Below, one piece after another: positions 16,872 to 25,349 of a stretch of 64,000 nucleotides of DNA. Origin of the DNA: Actinophytocola sp050699935 (GTDB lineage: Bacteria; Actinomycetota; Actinomycetes; Mycobacteriales; Pseudonocardiaceae); contig NZ_JBOHGB010000003.1 of NCBI RefSeq assembly GCF_050699935.1, positions 84,578-148,577 of the forward strand, given 5' to 3'. The stretch's first letter is position 1. Each line of letters starts with the position of its first letter. The translations under genes were made by a program, and so were the position numbers. The notes below the pieces were generated by a model. The model was not told the origin of the DNA. It searched no databases and worked only from the letters and a program-made list of their open reading frames with translations.

Positions 16872-17525
16872 TCAGGCGTACTCGGCGAGAGCCCGGTCGA
16901 TCGGTGTCTCGCCGCCGACGAGCTCCAGCACCGTGCCGGCCGTTGCCGGGTGGTCGAGCAGGCCGACGAGCACGGTGGCGACGTCGTCGCGGGTGACCGC
17001 ACCACGCGGCACGGACTCGGCGAGAGTGACCGCGCCGACCCCGGGATCGTCGGTGAGCCGGCCCGGTCGCAGGACCGTCCACTCCAGACTGCGGGGCATC
17101 AGGTCCGCGTCCGCGGCGGCCTTGGCCCGGAGGTAGGCGGCGAACACCTCGTCCATGCCCGAGTCGCCCGCGCGGTCCAGACCCATGGCGCTGATCTGGA
17201 CGAAGCGGCGAGCACCGGCCGCCTCCGCGGCGTCGGCGAAGAGCACGGAGGCGGCGCGGTCGACGGTGTCCTTGCGGGCGGCGCCGCTGCCCGGCCCGGC
17301 GCCCGCGGCGAACACGACCGCTTCGGCGCCGGCGAGGACCTCGGCCACCTGGTCGACGGTCGTCTGCTCGAGGTCGAGGACGGCGGCGTCACCGCCGGCC
17401 GCCCGGACGTCCGCGACGTGGTCGGGGTTGCGCACGATGCCGACGACGGTGTCGCCGCGGTCCGCGAGCAGTCTGGTCAGTCGCAGCGCGATCTTCCCGT
17501 GCCCGCCCGCGATGACGACACGCAT
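16872..17525 (-). CDS. NAD(P)-binding atypical SDR (NmrA/YwnB-like)
   Basis: A 217-residue Rossmann protein. The N-terminus MRVVIAGGHGKIALRL carries the GGxGxI dinucleotide motif of atypical SDRs, followed by VVGIVRNPDH and VLDLEQ (a typical Asp loop) and FVQISAMGLDR. The catalytic YxxxK is replaced by a YLRAKAAAD-like segment, as in NmrA-type sensors. The ATG overlaps the upstream stop in a TGATG arrangement, so it is translationally coupled to the gene before it. It converges on the FAD oxidase; the 170 bases between them show nothing distinctive. Confidence 0.85.
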   Translation of the reverse strand: MRVVIAGGHGKIALRLTRLLADRGDTVVGIVRNPDHVADVRAAGGDAAVLDLEQTTVDQVAEVLAGAEAVVFAAGAGPGSGAARKDTVDRAASVLFADAAEAAGARRFVQISAMGLDRAGDSGMDEVFAAYLRAKAAADADLMPRSLEWTVLRPGRLTDDPGVGAVTLAESVPRGAVTRDDVATVLVGLLDHPATAGTVLELVGGETPIDRALAEYA

Positions 17526-18139
17526 CAGGTCGTGGCGAGGATCTGCTCGTAGGCCAGCTCGTTGATCCACCGGTGCGTGCCGTCGACGCCGGCCGGTGCC
17601 CGGTCACCGCGCACCGCGAGGTCGAGCGTGACCTCGGGGCCCGGCTCGGCGCTCAGCACGCCGACGCCGTACGCGCGGGCCCGCGGCAGGCAGTTGACGA
17701 GGTAGTCGTTGGTGATCACCACCGACATCGGCAGCACCACGGCCGCGTCGCAGTACCGCAGGAACGGCACGGCGTTGACGAGGCCGGTGCGCCAGTGGCG
17801 GGTGACCGCGAGCGCACCCACGATGCGCACGGCGGGTTCGGGAACCTTGCCGGAGAACTCCGGCCAGACCCAGGTGGACACGGTCGCCCGGTCGACCTCC
17901 GGTCCCTGCCCGAGGCAGATGCGCTCGGCATGCGCGTCCGGCATCAGCTGGGCGACCAGGTTGACCCGCCGGCCCAACAGCTTCATCTCCGGCAGCACGA
18001 CCCCCTGCCAACCGAGCTCCCGCGCTGCCGTGGCGGCCAGCTCGTGGACCTGTGCCGGCAGTTCAACGGAAGGAACAAGGGGCGACGGCACGGCCGTCAG
18101 GTTGTCCACTGCCGCCGTTCGCCCTGGAATGCCCGTCAC
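17525..18139 (-). CDS. Hypothetical protein, about 204 aa
   Basis: The start is taken as GTG 18139, with GGAGAGGG eight bases upstream. The frame is open about 95 codons further upstream but that extension is Ser/Pro/Thr-rich, lacks a ribosome site and overlaps inverted repeats, so it is probably not translated. The protein is an alpha/beta mix with no membrane helix or signal (LGWQGVVLPEMKLLGRRVNL, WVWPEFSGKVPEPAVRIVGA, VVITNDYLVNCLPRARAYGV). No family is recognised. It is coupled by TGATG overlap to the NAD(P)-binding protein, which suggests a shared pathway. Confidence 0.65.
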   Translation of the reverse strand: MTGIPGRTAAVDNLTAVPSPLVPSVELPAQVHELAATAARELGWQGVVLPEMKLLGRRVNLVAQLMPDAHAERICLGQGPEVDRATVSTWVWPEFSGKVPEPAVRIVGALAVTRHWRTGLVNAVPFLRYCDAAVVLPMSVVITNDYLVNCLPRARAYGVGVLSAEPGPEVTLDLAVRGDRAPAGVDGTHRWINELAYEQILATT

Positions 18140-18185
18140 GAACTCAGCCCTCTCCGCTACCGTCGCGCCGTTCAAGCCATCCCCT

Positions 18186-18224
18186 GCCAGACGCGGCGTT
18201 TTTTGGTACATGTCTGGCGTACCA
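18186..18224. promoter_or_regulatory. Nested inverted repeats, operator-like
   Basis: GCCAGAC (18186-18192) is repeated inverted as GTCTGGC (18212-18218), and TGGTAC (18204-18209) as GTACCA (18219-18224). They lie about 50-85 bases upstream of the GTG at 18139. The spacing suits an operator or hairpin in the leader of the unknown-SDR operon. No known regulator motif is recognised. Confidence 0.35.
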
Positions 18225-18880
18225 GTTGGCAGCGCGTCAGACGCAGACGAGAACGTCCCTCCTGCGACCGACGGCGCCGAGCTGTCGGTGACCGGTCGAC
18301 GACCGGTATTGGGACTTCTGCCCGGCTGTGCCGCCGTCTGGGTGAGTCGTGGGCTGGATGGTTGAACGCTCGGTGGCACCGAGGGTTGCACTGAGCTATC
18401 CGCGTCACACCAGGAAAGATCCACTCTTCCGTTGCCGCACAGCCCTTTCGGTGCCGCGCCTTACCCACACGGGACGGAGAGCCCGGGAAGTCGTTGTCCC
18501 CCAAGGGCTCGTCTCGTCCTCACGGTTGAACACGGAACGAAGGCACGCGACCGCCCGGCGAACCACTCACCCGTCCGGCCCACGACGAACGGAGGTATTC
18601 CCACGGCGACCGGTCGAATTCCGGCCACCGTCCGAACCGACGTCGAAGCGGTGCGTGATCCGTCCAGCGGACGGTGACCGACCCCACGATCCGCCAACAG
18701 CGGTCGAAACCGTAGGCACACCAAGGATCCCGGGACAGCGCGCCCGACAAATGGCAAGCGTGACGGCAACTTCGTGAAGGGCCGAGAGCCGACTGAGCAA
18801 CCCCAAGCCCCCACCAACGTCAACCAACAGAGCCCCACGACCCAAGCGAGCGCGTTCGCCAGAGGCAACCGCAGCAGCGA

Positions 18881-18912
18881 CCACAGGGCGGTGCGCGAGC
18901 ACCGCCCTGTGG
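18881..18912. terminator. Perfect 14-bp stem with a GCGA tetraloop
   Basis: CCACAGGGCGGTGC (18881-18894) and its exact complement (18899-18912) flank a GCGA loop, a GNRA-type tetraloop. No T run follows on either strand, which is normal for actinobacterial hairpin terminators. It is about 130 bases downstream of tRNA-Leu on the minus strand. Confidence 0.6.
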
Positions 18913-18981
18913 TGATCAACTGTGCTGGTAAACGCACAAACGCACCCACGCCGGGTCAGGAGGGAGCACGCACCGTGGGGG

Positions 18982-19001
18982 TCTGGGGGTCGCCCCCCAG
19001 A
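18982..19001 (-). terminator. Stem-loop just downstream of tRNA-Leu
   Basis: TCTGGGGG and CCCCCAGA pair over 8 bases with a 4-base loop. It lies about 44 bases past the 3' end of the minus-strand tRNA-Leu, a position typical of a tRNA terminator. Confidence 0.55.
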
Positions 19002-19044
19002 ACGAGATGGAAAGGGGGGAAGATGCCTAAAGCATCGAACAAGG

Positions 19045-19127
19045 TGGGCGAGGGGGGAGTTGAACCCCCACGTCCTTACGGACACACGGACCTGAACCGT
19101 GCGCGTCTGCCATTCCGCCACTCGCCC
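19045..19127 (-). tRNA. tRNA-Leu (anticodon CAG)
   Basis: An 83-nt type II tRNA. The acceptor is GGGCGAG pairing with CTCGCCC plus discriminator A. The D-arm region GGCGGAATGGCAGACGCGC is typical of tRNA-Leu. The anticodon stem CACGG/CCGTG encloses TTCAGGT, giving CAG, which reads CUG. A long variable arm (TGTCCGTAAGGAC-like) and a T-loop GTTCAACTC complete it. The 3' CCA is not encoded (CCT follows). In M. tuberculosis a tRNA-Leu also adjoins fhaA. Confidence 0.95.
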
Positions 19128-19144
19128 GAGCGGGAACGTCGCGA

Positions 19145-19173
19145 AGCCTACACGCTCCAGAATCGGGTTTACA
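19145..19173 (-). promoter_or_regulatory. Promoter of tRNA-Leu
   Basis: On the minus strand TGTAAA (19173-19168) and TAGGCT (19150-19145) are separated by 17 bases. TAGGCT is a good match to the main sigma-factor -10 in actinobacteria. The expected transcription start is about ten bases before the tRNA 5' end at 19127. Confidence 0.55.
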
Positions 19174-19203
19174 CATCGCACTGTCCTCCAGGCCGGACAC
19201 GGA

Positions 19204-19209
19204 TACGAT
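19204..19209 (+). promoter_or_regulatory. Candidate -10 box (TACGAT) for the fhaA operon
   Basis: TACGAT lies 34 bases before the fhaA ATG and would give a short leader including GGAAGGAGG. The -35 region is poor. This is the only plausible promoter between tRNA-Leu and fhaA. Confidence 0.4.
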
Positions 19210-19243
19210 CGACCAAGGAACACGTACGCGGAAGGAGGTACCC

Positions 19244-20383
19244 ATGGGCATCGGACAGCGGCTGAACCGCAAGTTGGAGAACCTCGTGGGCAACTCTTTC
19301 GCTCGCGTGTTCGGTGGCAACGTCGTGCCCCAAGAGGTGGCACAGGCGCTGCTGCGTGAAGGTGAGGTCAACGTTCGCGAGCTGGCTGGGGGTCGACAGC
19401 TGGCACCCAACCATTACATAGTGCAACTGGGTGCGGCCGACTTCGACAACTTCGCTGGCGATGAAGACCGCACAACAGCGCTGCTCGCGGACTGTGTGAA
19501 GGAGTATCTCTCCGAGCACCAATGGGACACCTATGGTGACGTCGTAGTCTCCCTGGAGCGCTCCGGCGCGCTGCACACCGGACAGTTTCGAATACGCTCG
19601 GCCGTCGACCCGGACGTCAAGAAGGCTTCGGGAAAGCGGTCAGCACCACCCCGCAACGCAGGAGACCGATCCATGAGCCAGCCTCCCGGCTACGGCCAGC
19701 CGCCCGAGGGCGATCCCTACGGACAGCAGTACGGCTACGGCCAGCAGCAAGGTTATGACCAGGGCTACGGCCAGCAAGGCGGCTACGACCAGGGTTACGG
19801 CCAGCAGGGCTACGACCAGGGTTACGGCCAGCAGCAGGGCTACGGCCAGCAGCAGGGCTACGACCAGGGTTACGGGCAACAGCAGGGCTATGGCCAGCAG
19901 GGGTACGACCAGGGTTACGGCCAGCAGCAGGGCTATGACCAGGGTTACGGCCAGCAGCAGGGCTACGGCCAGCAGCAGGGCTACGACCAGGGCTACGGCC
20001 AGCAGGGCTACCAGCAGGGCTACGGCCAGGGCGGCGGTGACCCGTACGCCCAGCAGAGCTACGCGCCGCCGGCGGTGCAGACCGGCCCGCGGCAGCTGAA
20101 CGCGAGCCTGCAGCTGGACGACGGCTCGAACCGGACGTACTCGCTCAAGCAGGGCGGCAACGTCGTGGGCCGCGGCCAGGACGCCGACTTCCGGCTGCCC
20201 GACACCGGCGTCTCGCGCCGGCACCTGGAGATCACCTGGGACGGCCAGAGCGCCACCCTCGCGGACCTCGGTTCGACCAACGGCACCACGGTCAACGGCA
20301 CGCCGGTACAGACCTGGCAGCTGGCGGACGGCGACGTCATCCGCATCGGGCACTCGTCGCTGGTGTTCCGTACCCAGGGCTGA
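19244..20383 (+). CDS. fhaA: FhaA: DUF3662 and FHA domain phosphothreonine adaptor
   Basis: A 379-residue cytoplasmic adaptor that binds phosphothreonine targets of PknA/PknB in cell-wall synthesis. The N-terminal DUF3662 domain (about 1-118) begins MGIGQRLNRKLENLVGNSFA. The linker (about 145-265) is built almost only of Tyr, Gly, Gln and Asp in imperfect GYGQQQGYDQ repeats. The C-terminal FHA domain (about 285-378) has GRGQDADFRLPD, SRRHLEI and the GSTNGTTVNG loop. Start is ATG 19244 with GGAAGGAGG five bases upstream. It opens the operon fhaA-fhaB-pstP-rodA-pbpA-pknA-pknB. In mycobacteria FhaA interacts with MurJ and CwlM; a CwlM homologue is at the other end of this window. Confidence 0.95.
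   Translation: MGIGQRLNRKLENLVGNSFARVFGGNVVPQEVAQALLREGEVNVRELAGGRQLAPNHYIVQLGAADFDNFAGDEDRTTALLADCVKEYLSEHQWDTYGDVVVSLERSGALHTGQFRIRSAVDPDVKKASGKRSAPPRNAGDRSMSQPPGYGQPPEGDPYGQQYGYGQQQGYDQGYGQQGGYDQGYGQQGYDQGYGQQQGYGQQQGYDQGYGQQQGYGQQGYDQGYGQQQGYDQGYGQQQGYGQQQGYDQGYGQQGYQQGYGQGGGDPYAQQSYAPPAVQTGPRQLNASLQLDDGSNRTYSLKQGGNVVGRGQDADFRLPDTGVSRRHLEITWDGQSATLADLGSTNGTTVNGTPVQTWQLADGDVIRIGHSSLVFRTQG
19690..20040 (+). repeat. Imperfect tandem repeat encoding the Tyr-Gly-Gln linker of FhaA
   Basis: About 350 bases of direct repeats with units near 15, 27 and 30 bases, built from GGCTACGGCCAGCAGCAG- and TACGACCAGGGT-like blocks. All units are in frame. Such an array can vary in length by slipped pairing. 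Confidence 0.9.
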
Positions 20384-20491
20384 CTTCAGGCCGCGTAGAG
20401 CGACCATCAATACTGAGCACAGGCACCCGACGGGTGCCGGTGCCAGTACCCCATATCAACCGACCCCTACCGGCGGGAGCGTTCGCAGCAG

Positions 20492-20956
20492 GTGCCAGAG
20501 CTTGTTGTGCAGCTAACCAGAGCAGGGTTCCTCGCCCTGCTCTGGTTGTTCGTGCTGGCCGCCTTGCGGATCGTACGGTCCGACCTCTACGCGGCGGCCG
20601 GACTGAAGGTCGCGGTCCCGGGTTTCCGCCGCGGCACCGGAAAGAAGGCCAGGGGCGGCGGCAAGGCCCCCAGACAACTCGTGGTGACGCACGGCGCGCT
20701 TGCCGGGACCAGGATCTCGCTGGACGGCCGGCCGATCATGATCGGCCGAGCGGACGATTCCACGTTGGTCCTCGACGACGACTACGCGTCCACCAGACAC
20801 GCGCGGATCTCGTTGCGGGGAACGGACTGGTACGTGGAAGATCTGGGCTCGACGAACGGGACTTACCTTGACCGGGCTAAGGTCACGGCACCCCTCCGGG
20901 TGCCTCTTGGGGCCCCGATCCGAATCGGCAAGACGGTGATCGAGCTACGGTCATGA
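20492..20956 (+). CDS. fhaB: FhaB (FipA): membrane-tethered FHA domain protein
   Basis: A 154-residue protein with one N-terminal membrane helix (about 8-28, LTRAGFLALLWLFVLAALRI) and a cytoplasmic FHA domain (about 60-152). FHA landmarks are IGRADDSTLVLDD, STRHARI and GSTNGTYLD. In mycobacteria it links PknB signalling to FtsZ/FtsQ septum assembly. The start is GTG 20492. The 109-base gap from fhaA shows no terminator; the stop overlaps pstP by four bases. Confidence 0.93.
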   Translation: MPELVVQLTRAGFLALLWLFVLAALRIVRSDLYAAAGLKVAVPGFRRGTGKKARGGGKAPRQLVVTHGALAGTRISLDGRPIMIGRADDSTLVLDDDYASTRHARISLRGTDWYVEDLGSTNGTYLDRAKVTAPLRVPLGAPIRIGKTVIELRS

Positions 20957-22377
20957 CCCTCGTCCTTCGCTATGCGGCCCGCAGCGACCGGGGCCTGGTC
21001 CGTTCCAACAACCAGGACTCCGTGTACGCGGGCCCCCGACTGCTCTCGCTCGCCGACGGCATGGGTGGGCACGCCGCGGGCGAGGTCGCCAGCAAGGTGG
21101 TCATCGCCGCGCTGGCGCCGCTCGACGACGACGAGCCGGGCGAGGATCTGCTGGGGCAGCTCCGGGAGGCCACACAGGCGGGAAACGGCGCGATCGCCGA
21201 GCTGGTGGCGGGCGATCCCGAGCTCGACGGCATGGGCACCACGCTCACCGCGGTCCTGTTCGCCGGCAGCCGGATCGGGCTCGTGCACATCGGCGACTCG
21301 CGGGCCTACCTACAGCGCAACGGCCAGTTCGCGCAGATCACCCATGACGACACGTTCGTCCAGTCGCTCATCGACGAGGGCCGGATCACCGAGGACGAGG
21401 CGGCCACCCACCCGCAACGCTCGCTGCTGCTCAAGGCGCTGACCGGGCACGAGGTGGAGCCGAACCTGACCATCCGCGAGGCGCGCGCGGGCGACCGGTA
21501 CCTGCTGTGCTCGGACGGCCTGTCCGGCGTGGTCACCCATGAGACGCTCACGGAGACGATCAAGATCCCGGACGCGCAGGCCTGCGCCGATCGGATGATC
21601 GAGCTCGCGCTCAAGGGCGGCGGGCCGGACAACGTCACCGTGATCGTGGCCGACGTCGTGGACATCGACTTCGGCGAGGACGCCCCCATCGTGGGTGGCG
21701 CCGCGGGCAACGGGCAGGACGACCAGCCGCCGCCGGACTCGCCGGCCTCGCGCGCGGGCGCGATCACCTCGCCGCGCATCGAGCCGGTACGGGCCGAGCA
21801 GACCGAGCCGCCGCCGGACCCGAAGGCCAAGCGGCGCAAGCGGATCCGGTTGCTGGTACTGCTCATGCTGGTGCTGCTGGTGCTGGCCGGCGGCGCGGTC
21901 GCGACCTGGATCGTGGTGAACAAGCAGTACTACGTAGGCGAGGCCGACGACGGCGAGATCGCGATCTTCCAGGGGGTGCGCGGCAGCATCTTCGGCATCT
22001 CGCTGAACACCCAGGTGCAGGGCTCGTGCGACCCCGACGTGCCGACGTGCGACAAGTTCTACGTCGACGACCTGCGCCAACTCGGCCGCGATGCCGTGCG
22101 GTCGGGGACCGAGAGCTTCGACAACGTCCCGGACGCCCGCCAGTTCATCCAGGACCTGCGCACGAAGTACCCGCTGCCGACCTGTGAGTCGCTGATCAAG
22201 CAGCAGGAGCGCGAGGCGGGCGACCCGGCTCCGCCGACGACGACGAACAGACCGACCCAGGGCAGGCCACCGGCCGGTGGCACGACCACCCAAACTCCGT
22301 CGGCGACCTCGACGACGGCCGAACCGGAACCCGGGGTCAACTGTCGCAAGCCGCGCGGGGACGAGGGCGGCGGCTGA
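20953..22377 (+). CDS. pstP: PstP: PP2C-family Ser/Thr protein phosphatase
   Basis: A 474-residue phosphatase that reverses PknA/PknB phosphorylation. The catalytic domain (about 1-240) has the metal-binding motifs RSNNQDSVY, ADGMGGHAAG, GDSRAYL, CSDGLSGV and GGPDNVTVIV. A juxtamembrane Pro-rich and basic stretch leads to one membrane helix (about 297-318). An extracellular domain follows with four Cys residues and a Pro/Thr-rich tail. The domain order matches mycobacterial PstP. It overlaps fhaB by four bases and shares one base with the rodA start. Confidence 0.95.
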   Translation: MTLVLRYAARSDRGLVRSNNQDSVYAGPRLLSLADGMGGHAAGEVASKVVIAALAPLDDDEPGEDLLGQLREATQAGNGAIAELVAGDPELDGMGTTLTAVLFAGSRIGLVHIGDSRAYLQRNGQFAQITHDDTFVQSLIDEGRITEDEAATHPQRSLLLKALTGHEVEPNLTIREARAGDRYLLCSDGLSGVVTHETLTETIKIPDAQACADRMIELALKGGGPDNVTVIVADVVDIDFGEDAPIVGGAAGNGQDDQPPPDSPASRAGAITSPRIEPVRAEQTEPPPDPKAKRRKRIRLLVLLMLVLLVLAGGAVATWIVVNKQYYVGEADDGEIAIFQGVRGSIFGISLNTQVQGSCDPDVPTCDKFYVDDLRQLGRDAVRSGTESFDNVPDARQFIQDLRTKYPLPTCESLIKQQEREAGDPAPPTTTNRPTQGRPPAGGTTTQTPSATSTTAEPEPGVNCRKPRGDEGGG

Positions 22378-23828
22378 TGGCGCAGCCGGGGCCAGTGTTG
22401 GCAGCGCAGGGCAGTGAGGCGCCAGGCAGATCGGCTCCGACCCGGCGTGGTACCGAACTGGCGATGCTGGCGTTCGCGGCCGGGCTGGTCACCGGCGCGC
22501 TGATGCTCGTGGAGGCGAATCAGCAGCAGACCCTCACGATCCGCCTCGTCTGGTACGGCCTGGCCTACCTCGCGCTGTTCGGCATCGCGCACGCGGCCGT
22601 GCGGAAGTGGGCACCCTTCGCCGACCCGCTGATCCTGCCGTGCGTCGCGTTACTGAACGGCATCGGCCTGGTGATGCTCTACCGGATCGACCTCGCCGAA
22701 GCCGCGGCCGCGTTGCAGTCGGACTCGGAGTTCGAGAACACCGTCTCGAAGCAGATCCTGTGGACGACGGTCGCGCTGGTGCTGTTCCTGGTCGTGCTCC
22801 ACCTGGTCAAGGACCACCGCACGCTCACCCGCTACGGCTACACGTTCGGTCTGGTGGGGCTGTTCCTGCTGGCGCTGCCGGCGGTGCTGCCCGGCGTGAT
22901 CGCGCCGACGATCAACGGCGCGAAGATCTGGCTGCGGTTCGGGCCGGTGTCGATCCAACCGGGTGAGTTCGCCAAGATCCTGCTGCTGATCTTCTTCGCG
23001 GCGTTCCTGGTGTCCAAGCGCGACCTGTTCATGGCGGCCGGCCGGCGGGTGCTCGGCATCGACCTGCCACGGGCACGCGACCTCGGGCCGATCCTGTTCT
23101 GCTGGGCGGTCTCGGTGATGGTGCTGGTCGCCGAGAAGGACCTCGGCACCTCGCTGCTGTTCTTCGGCACCGTGCTGGTGATGCTCTACGTGGCCACCGA
23201 GCGGGGCATCTGGGTGGGCGTGGGCCTGACGCTGTTCGCCGCCGGCTGCCTGGTCGCCTACCAGATCTTCGCCCACGTGCAGCTCCGCGTCGCCAACTGG
23301 CTCGACCCGTTCGCCGACTACAGCAGCGGCGGCTACCAGATCGCGCAGGCACTGTTCGGGCTGGGCACCGGCGGGGTCGGCGGCACCGGCCTCGGCGCCG
23401 GCCGGCCGGACATGGTGCCGCTCGCCAACAGCGACTTCATCACCGCGGCGATCGGCGAGGAGCTCGGCTTCATCGGGCTGTCCGCGCTGCTGCTCGTCTA
23501 CATGATGCTGGCGATGCGCGGGATGCGCAGTGCCGTCGCGGTCCGCGACACGTTCGGCAAGCTGCTCGGCGGCGGTCTGTCGTTCGCGCTGATCATGCAG
23601 GTCTTCGTGGTGGTCGGCGGGGTCACGAAGCTGATCCCGATGACCGGCATCACCGCGCCGTTCCTGTCCGCGGGTGGCTCGTCGCTGCTCGCCAACTACG
23701 TGCTGGTGGCGCTGCTGCTGCGGATCTCCGACGCGGCGCGGCGCCCGCAGACCGGTGCGAAGCCCAAGCCCGCCCAGCAGGTTCCGATCGCCGATGCGGG
23801 CACCGTGATGGTGGAGCGTCCGTCATGA
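22377..23828 (+). CDS. rodA: RodA: SEDS peptidoglycan glycosyltransferase
   Basis: A 483-residue polytopic SEDS protein (about ten helices) that polymerises lipid II with a partner class B PBP, here the adjacent PbpA. Family motifs are RFGPVSIQPGEFAKI, the charged loop LVAEKDLGTSLL (with the catalytic-type Asp), GGVGGTGLGAGRPDMVPLANSDF and GEELGFIG. Position between pstP and pbpA is the mycobacterial rodA position, so rodA is preferred over ftsW. It overlaps pbpA by four bases. Confidence 0.93.
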   Translation: MAQPGPVLAAQGSEAPGRSAPTRRGTELAMLAFAAGLVTGALMLVEANQQQTLTIRLVWYGLAYLALFGIAHAAVRKWAPFADPLILPCVALLNGIGLVMLYRIDLAEAAAALQSDSEFENTVSKQILWTTVALVLFLVVLHLVKDHRTLTRYGYTFGLVGLFLLALPAVLPGVIAPTINGAKIWLRFGPVSIQPGEFAKILLLIFFAAFLVSKRDLFMAAGRRVLGIDLPRARDLGPILFCWAVSVMVLVAEKDLGTSLLFFGTVLVMLYVATERGIWVGVGLTLFAAGCLVAYQIFAHVQLRVANWLDPFADYSSGGYQIAQALFGLGTGGVGGTGLGAGRPDMVPLANSDFITAAIGEELGFIGLSALLLVYMMLAMRGMRSAVAVRDTFGKLLGGGLSFALIMQVFVVVGGVTKLIPMTGITAPFLSAGGSSLLANYVLVALLLRISDAARRPQTGAKPKPAQQVPIADAGTVMVERPS

Positions 23829-25345
23829 ACACCCCACTGCGCCGCGTGGGCCTCGCCATGCTGGCGATGATCGTCCTGTTGCTCGCCAACGCGACCTACA
23901 TCCAGGTCGTCAAGGCCGACGAATACCGCAACGACCCGCGCAACCAGCGGGTGCTGCTGGAGGAGTACTCCCGCCAGCGCGGCCGGATCGTCACCTCCGA
24001 CGAGGTGATCATCGCCAATGTCAAGTCCACCGACGACCCGTTGCGCTATCAGCGGGTGTACGCGAACGGGCCGATGTACGCGCCGGTGACCGGCTACTAC
24101 TCGGTTCGCTACGGCGCGACCGGCCTCGAGCGCGAGGAGGACGAGATCCTCAACGGGTCCGACGACCGGCTCTTCGTCCGCCGGCTGTCCGACCTGATCA
24201 CCGGCCGGGACCCGCGCGGCGGCAACATCGTCACCACGATCGACTCGAAGGTCCAGAAGGCCGCCTACCAGGCGATGACCTCGAACGGCTTCAAGGGCGC
24301 GGTGGTGGCGCTGCGGCCGCGGACCGGCGAGATCCTCGGCATGGTCTCCACGCCGTCGTTCAACCCGAACCAGCTGGCCGTGCACGACGGGCGCGAGCAG
24401 GAGCAGGCGTACAACCGGTACCGGGACGACAAGAACCCGAACAAGCCGATGCGGAACCGGGCGATCTCGGAGAACTACGCGCCCGGCTCGACGTTCAAGC
24501 TCGTCACCGCGGCGACCGCGCTTGAGGACGGCAAGGACACGAACTACCAGCTGACCGCGTCCGCCGGCATCGACGTGATCACGGGCGACCCGTGCGACCC
24601 GTCCGGCGGCAGCAGTCGGTGCCTGTCGAACTACGCCGGCAACTCGTGCGGCGGCGGGCAGACCGCGACCATGGAGACCGCGCTCCAGCTGTCCTGCAAC
24701 ACCGCGTTCGCCCAGCTGGCCGTCCAGGAGGGCGAGGACAAGCTGCGGGACCAGGCGACGGCCTTCGGCATCGGCCAGACCGACCTGACGATCCCGATGT
24801 CGGTGGTGACCTCCTGCATCGGGCCGCAGTCGGACGGGAACTGCCTCGACATCGTCGACGAGCCCTCGCTGTATCAGAGCGGCATCGGCCAGCGCGACGT
24901 CCGGCTGAGCGCCCTGCAGAACGCGGTCATCGCCGGCACGATCGCCAACGACGGCGTGCGGATGCGCCCGCAGCTGGTGCAGCAGGTGCTCGCGCCGGAC
25001 CTGTCGACCATCTCCGACTTCGAGGAAGAGGACGAGGGCGAGGCGATCTCGTCCGATACCGCCGAACAGCTTCGCGACATGATGATCCTCTCCGAGGAGA
25101 ACACCGGCGGCGACGGGAAGCGCGGCGACCTCACGATCGCCTCGAAGACCGGTACCGCCGAGACCGGGGCAGACCCGAAGAACACCCCGCCATACGCGTG
25201 GTACGTGGCGTTCGCGCCGGCGGACGACCCTCAGGTCGCGGTCGCCGTGGTGGTAGAAAGCACTGACGTGGCGGCGACGGGCGGCAAGCTGTCCGCCGCG
25301 ATCGGTCGGGCGACCATCAACGCCGCGCTTTCCGGGGGGAACTGA
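23825..25345 (+). CDS. pbpA: PbpA: class B penicillin-binding protein (transpeptidase)
   Basis: A 506-residue D,D-transpeptidase. It has an N-terminal anchor helix (about 8-27), a dimerisation-type domain and a penicillin-binding domain. The active-site motifs are the SxxK in GSTFKLV (Ser about 222), the SxN in SCNTAFA and the KTG in SKTGTAET (about 440). Four Cys residues near DPCDPSGGSSRC and SCGG may form extracytoplasmic disulfides. It works with RodA; in M. tuberculosis a Thr of PbpA is a PknB site. ATG start overlaps rodA by four bases and pknA follows after a four-base gap. Confidence 0.95.
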   Translation: MNTPLRRVGLAMLAMIVLLLANATYIQVVKADEYRNDPRNQRVLLEEYSRQRGRIVTSDEVIIANVKSTDDPLRYQRVYANGPMYAPVTGYYSVRYGATGLEREEDEILNGSDDRLFVRRLSDLITGRDPRGGNIVTTIDSKVQKAAYQAMTSNGFKGAVVALRPRTGEILGMVSTPSFNPNQLAVHDGREQEQAYNRYRDDKNPNKPMRNRAISENYAPGSTFKLVTAATALEDGKDTNYQLTASAGIDVITGDPCDPSGGSSRCLSNYAGNSCGGGQTATMETALQLSCNTAFAQLAVQEGEDKLRDQATAFGIGQTDLTIPMSVVTSCIGPQSDGNCLDIVDEPSLYQSGIGQRDVRLSALQNAVIAGTIANDGVRMRPQLVQQVLAPDLSTISDFEEEDEGEAISSDTAEQLRDMMILSEENTGGDGKRGDLTIASKTGTAETGADPKNTPPYAWYVAFAPADDPQVAVAVVVESTDVAATGGKLSAAIGRATINAALSGGN

Positions 25346-25349
25346 GCAC

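Larger units (their letters stand above)
18140..19044. other. Gene-poor interval between the unknown operon and tRNA-Leu
   Basis: About 900 bases without a convincing gene. Open frames on both strands (up to roughly 160 codons) lack ribosome sites and give Arg/Pro/Ser-rich products. The part near 18186-18224 has two nested inverted repeats (GCCAGAC/GTCTGGC and TGGTAC/GTACCA). The part near 18881-19001 has strong hairpins listed separately. The first 290 bases must contain the promoter for the minus-strand pair below. Confidence 0.5.

Noticed and set aside
18461..18949. A 162-codon minus-strand frame in the gene-poor region
   Set aside because: No ribosome site, product of mixed low-quality composition, and it covers the strong hairpin at 18881.
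19690..20040. CRISPR-like repeats
   Set aside because: The repeats are in-frame coding units of the FhaA linker without unique spacers; no cas gene is present.
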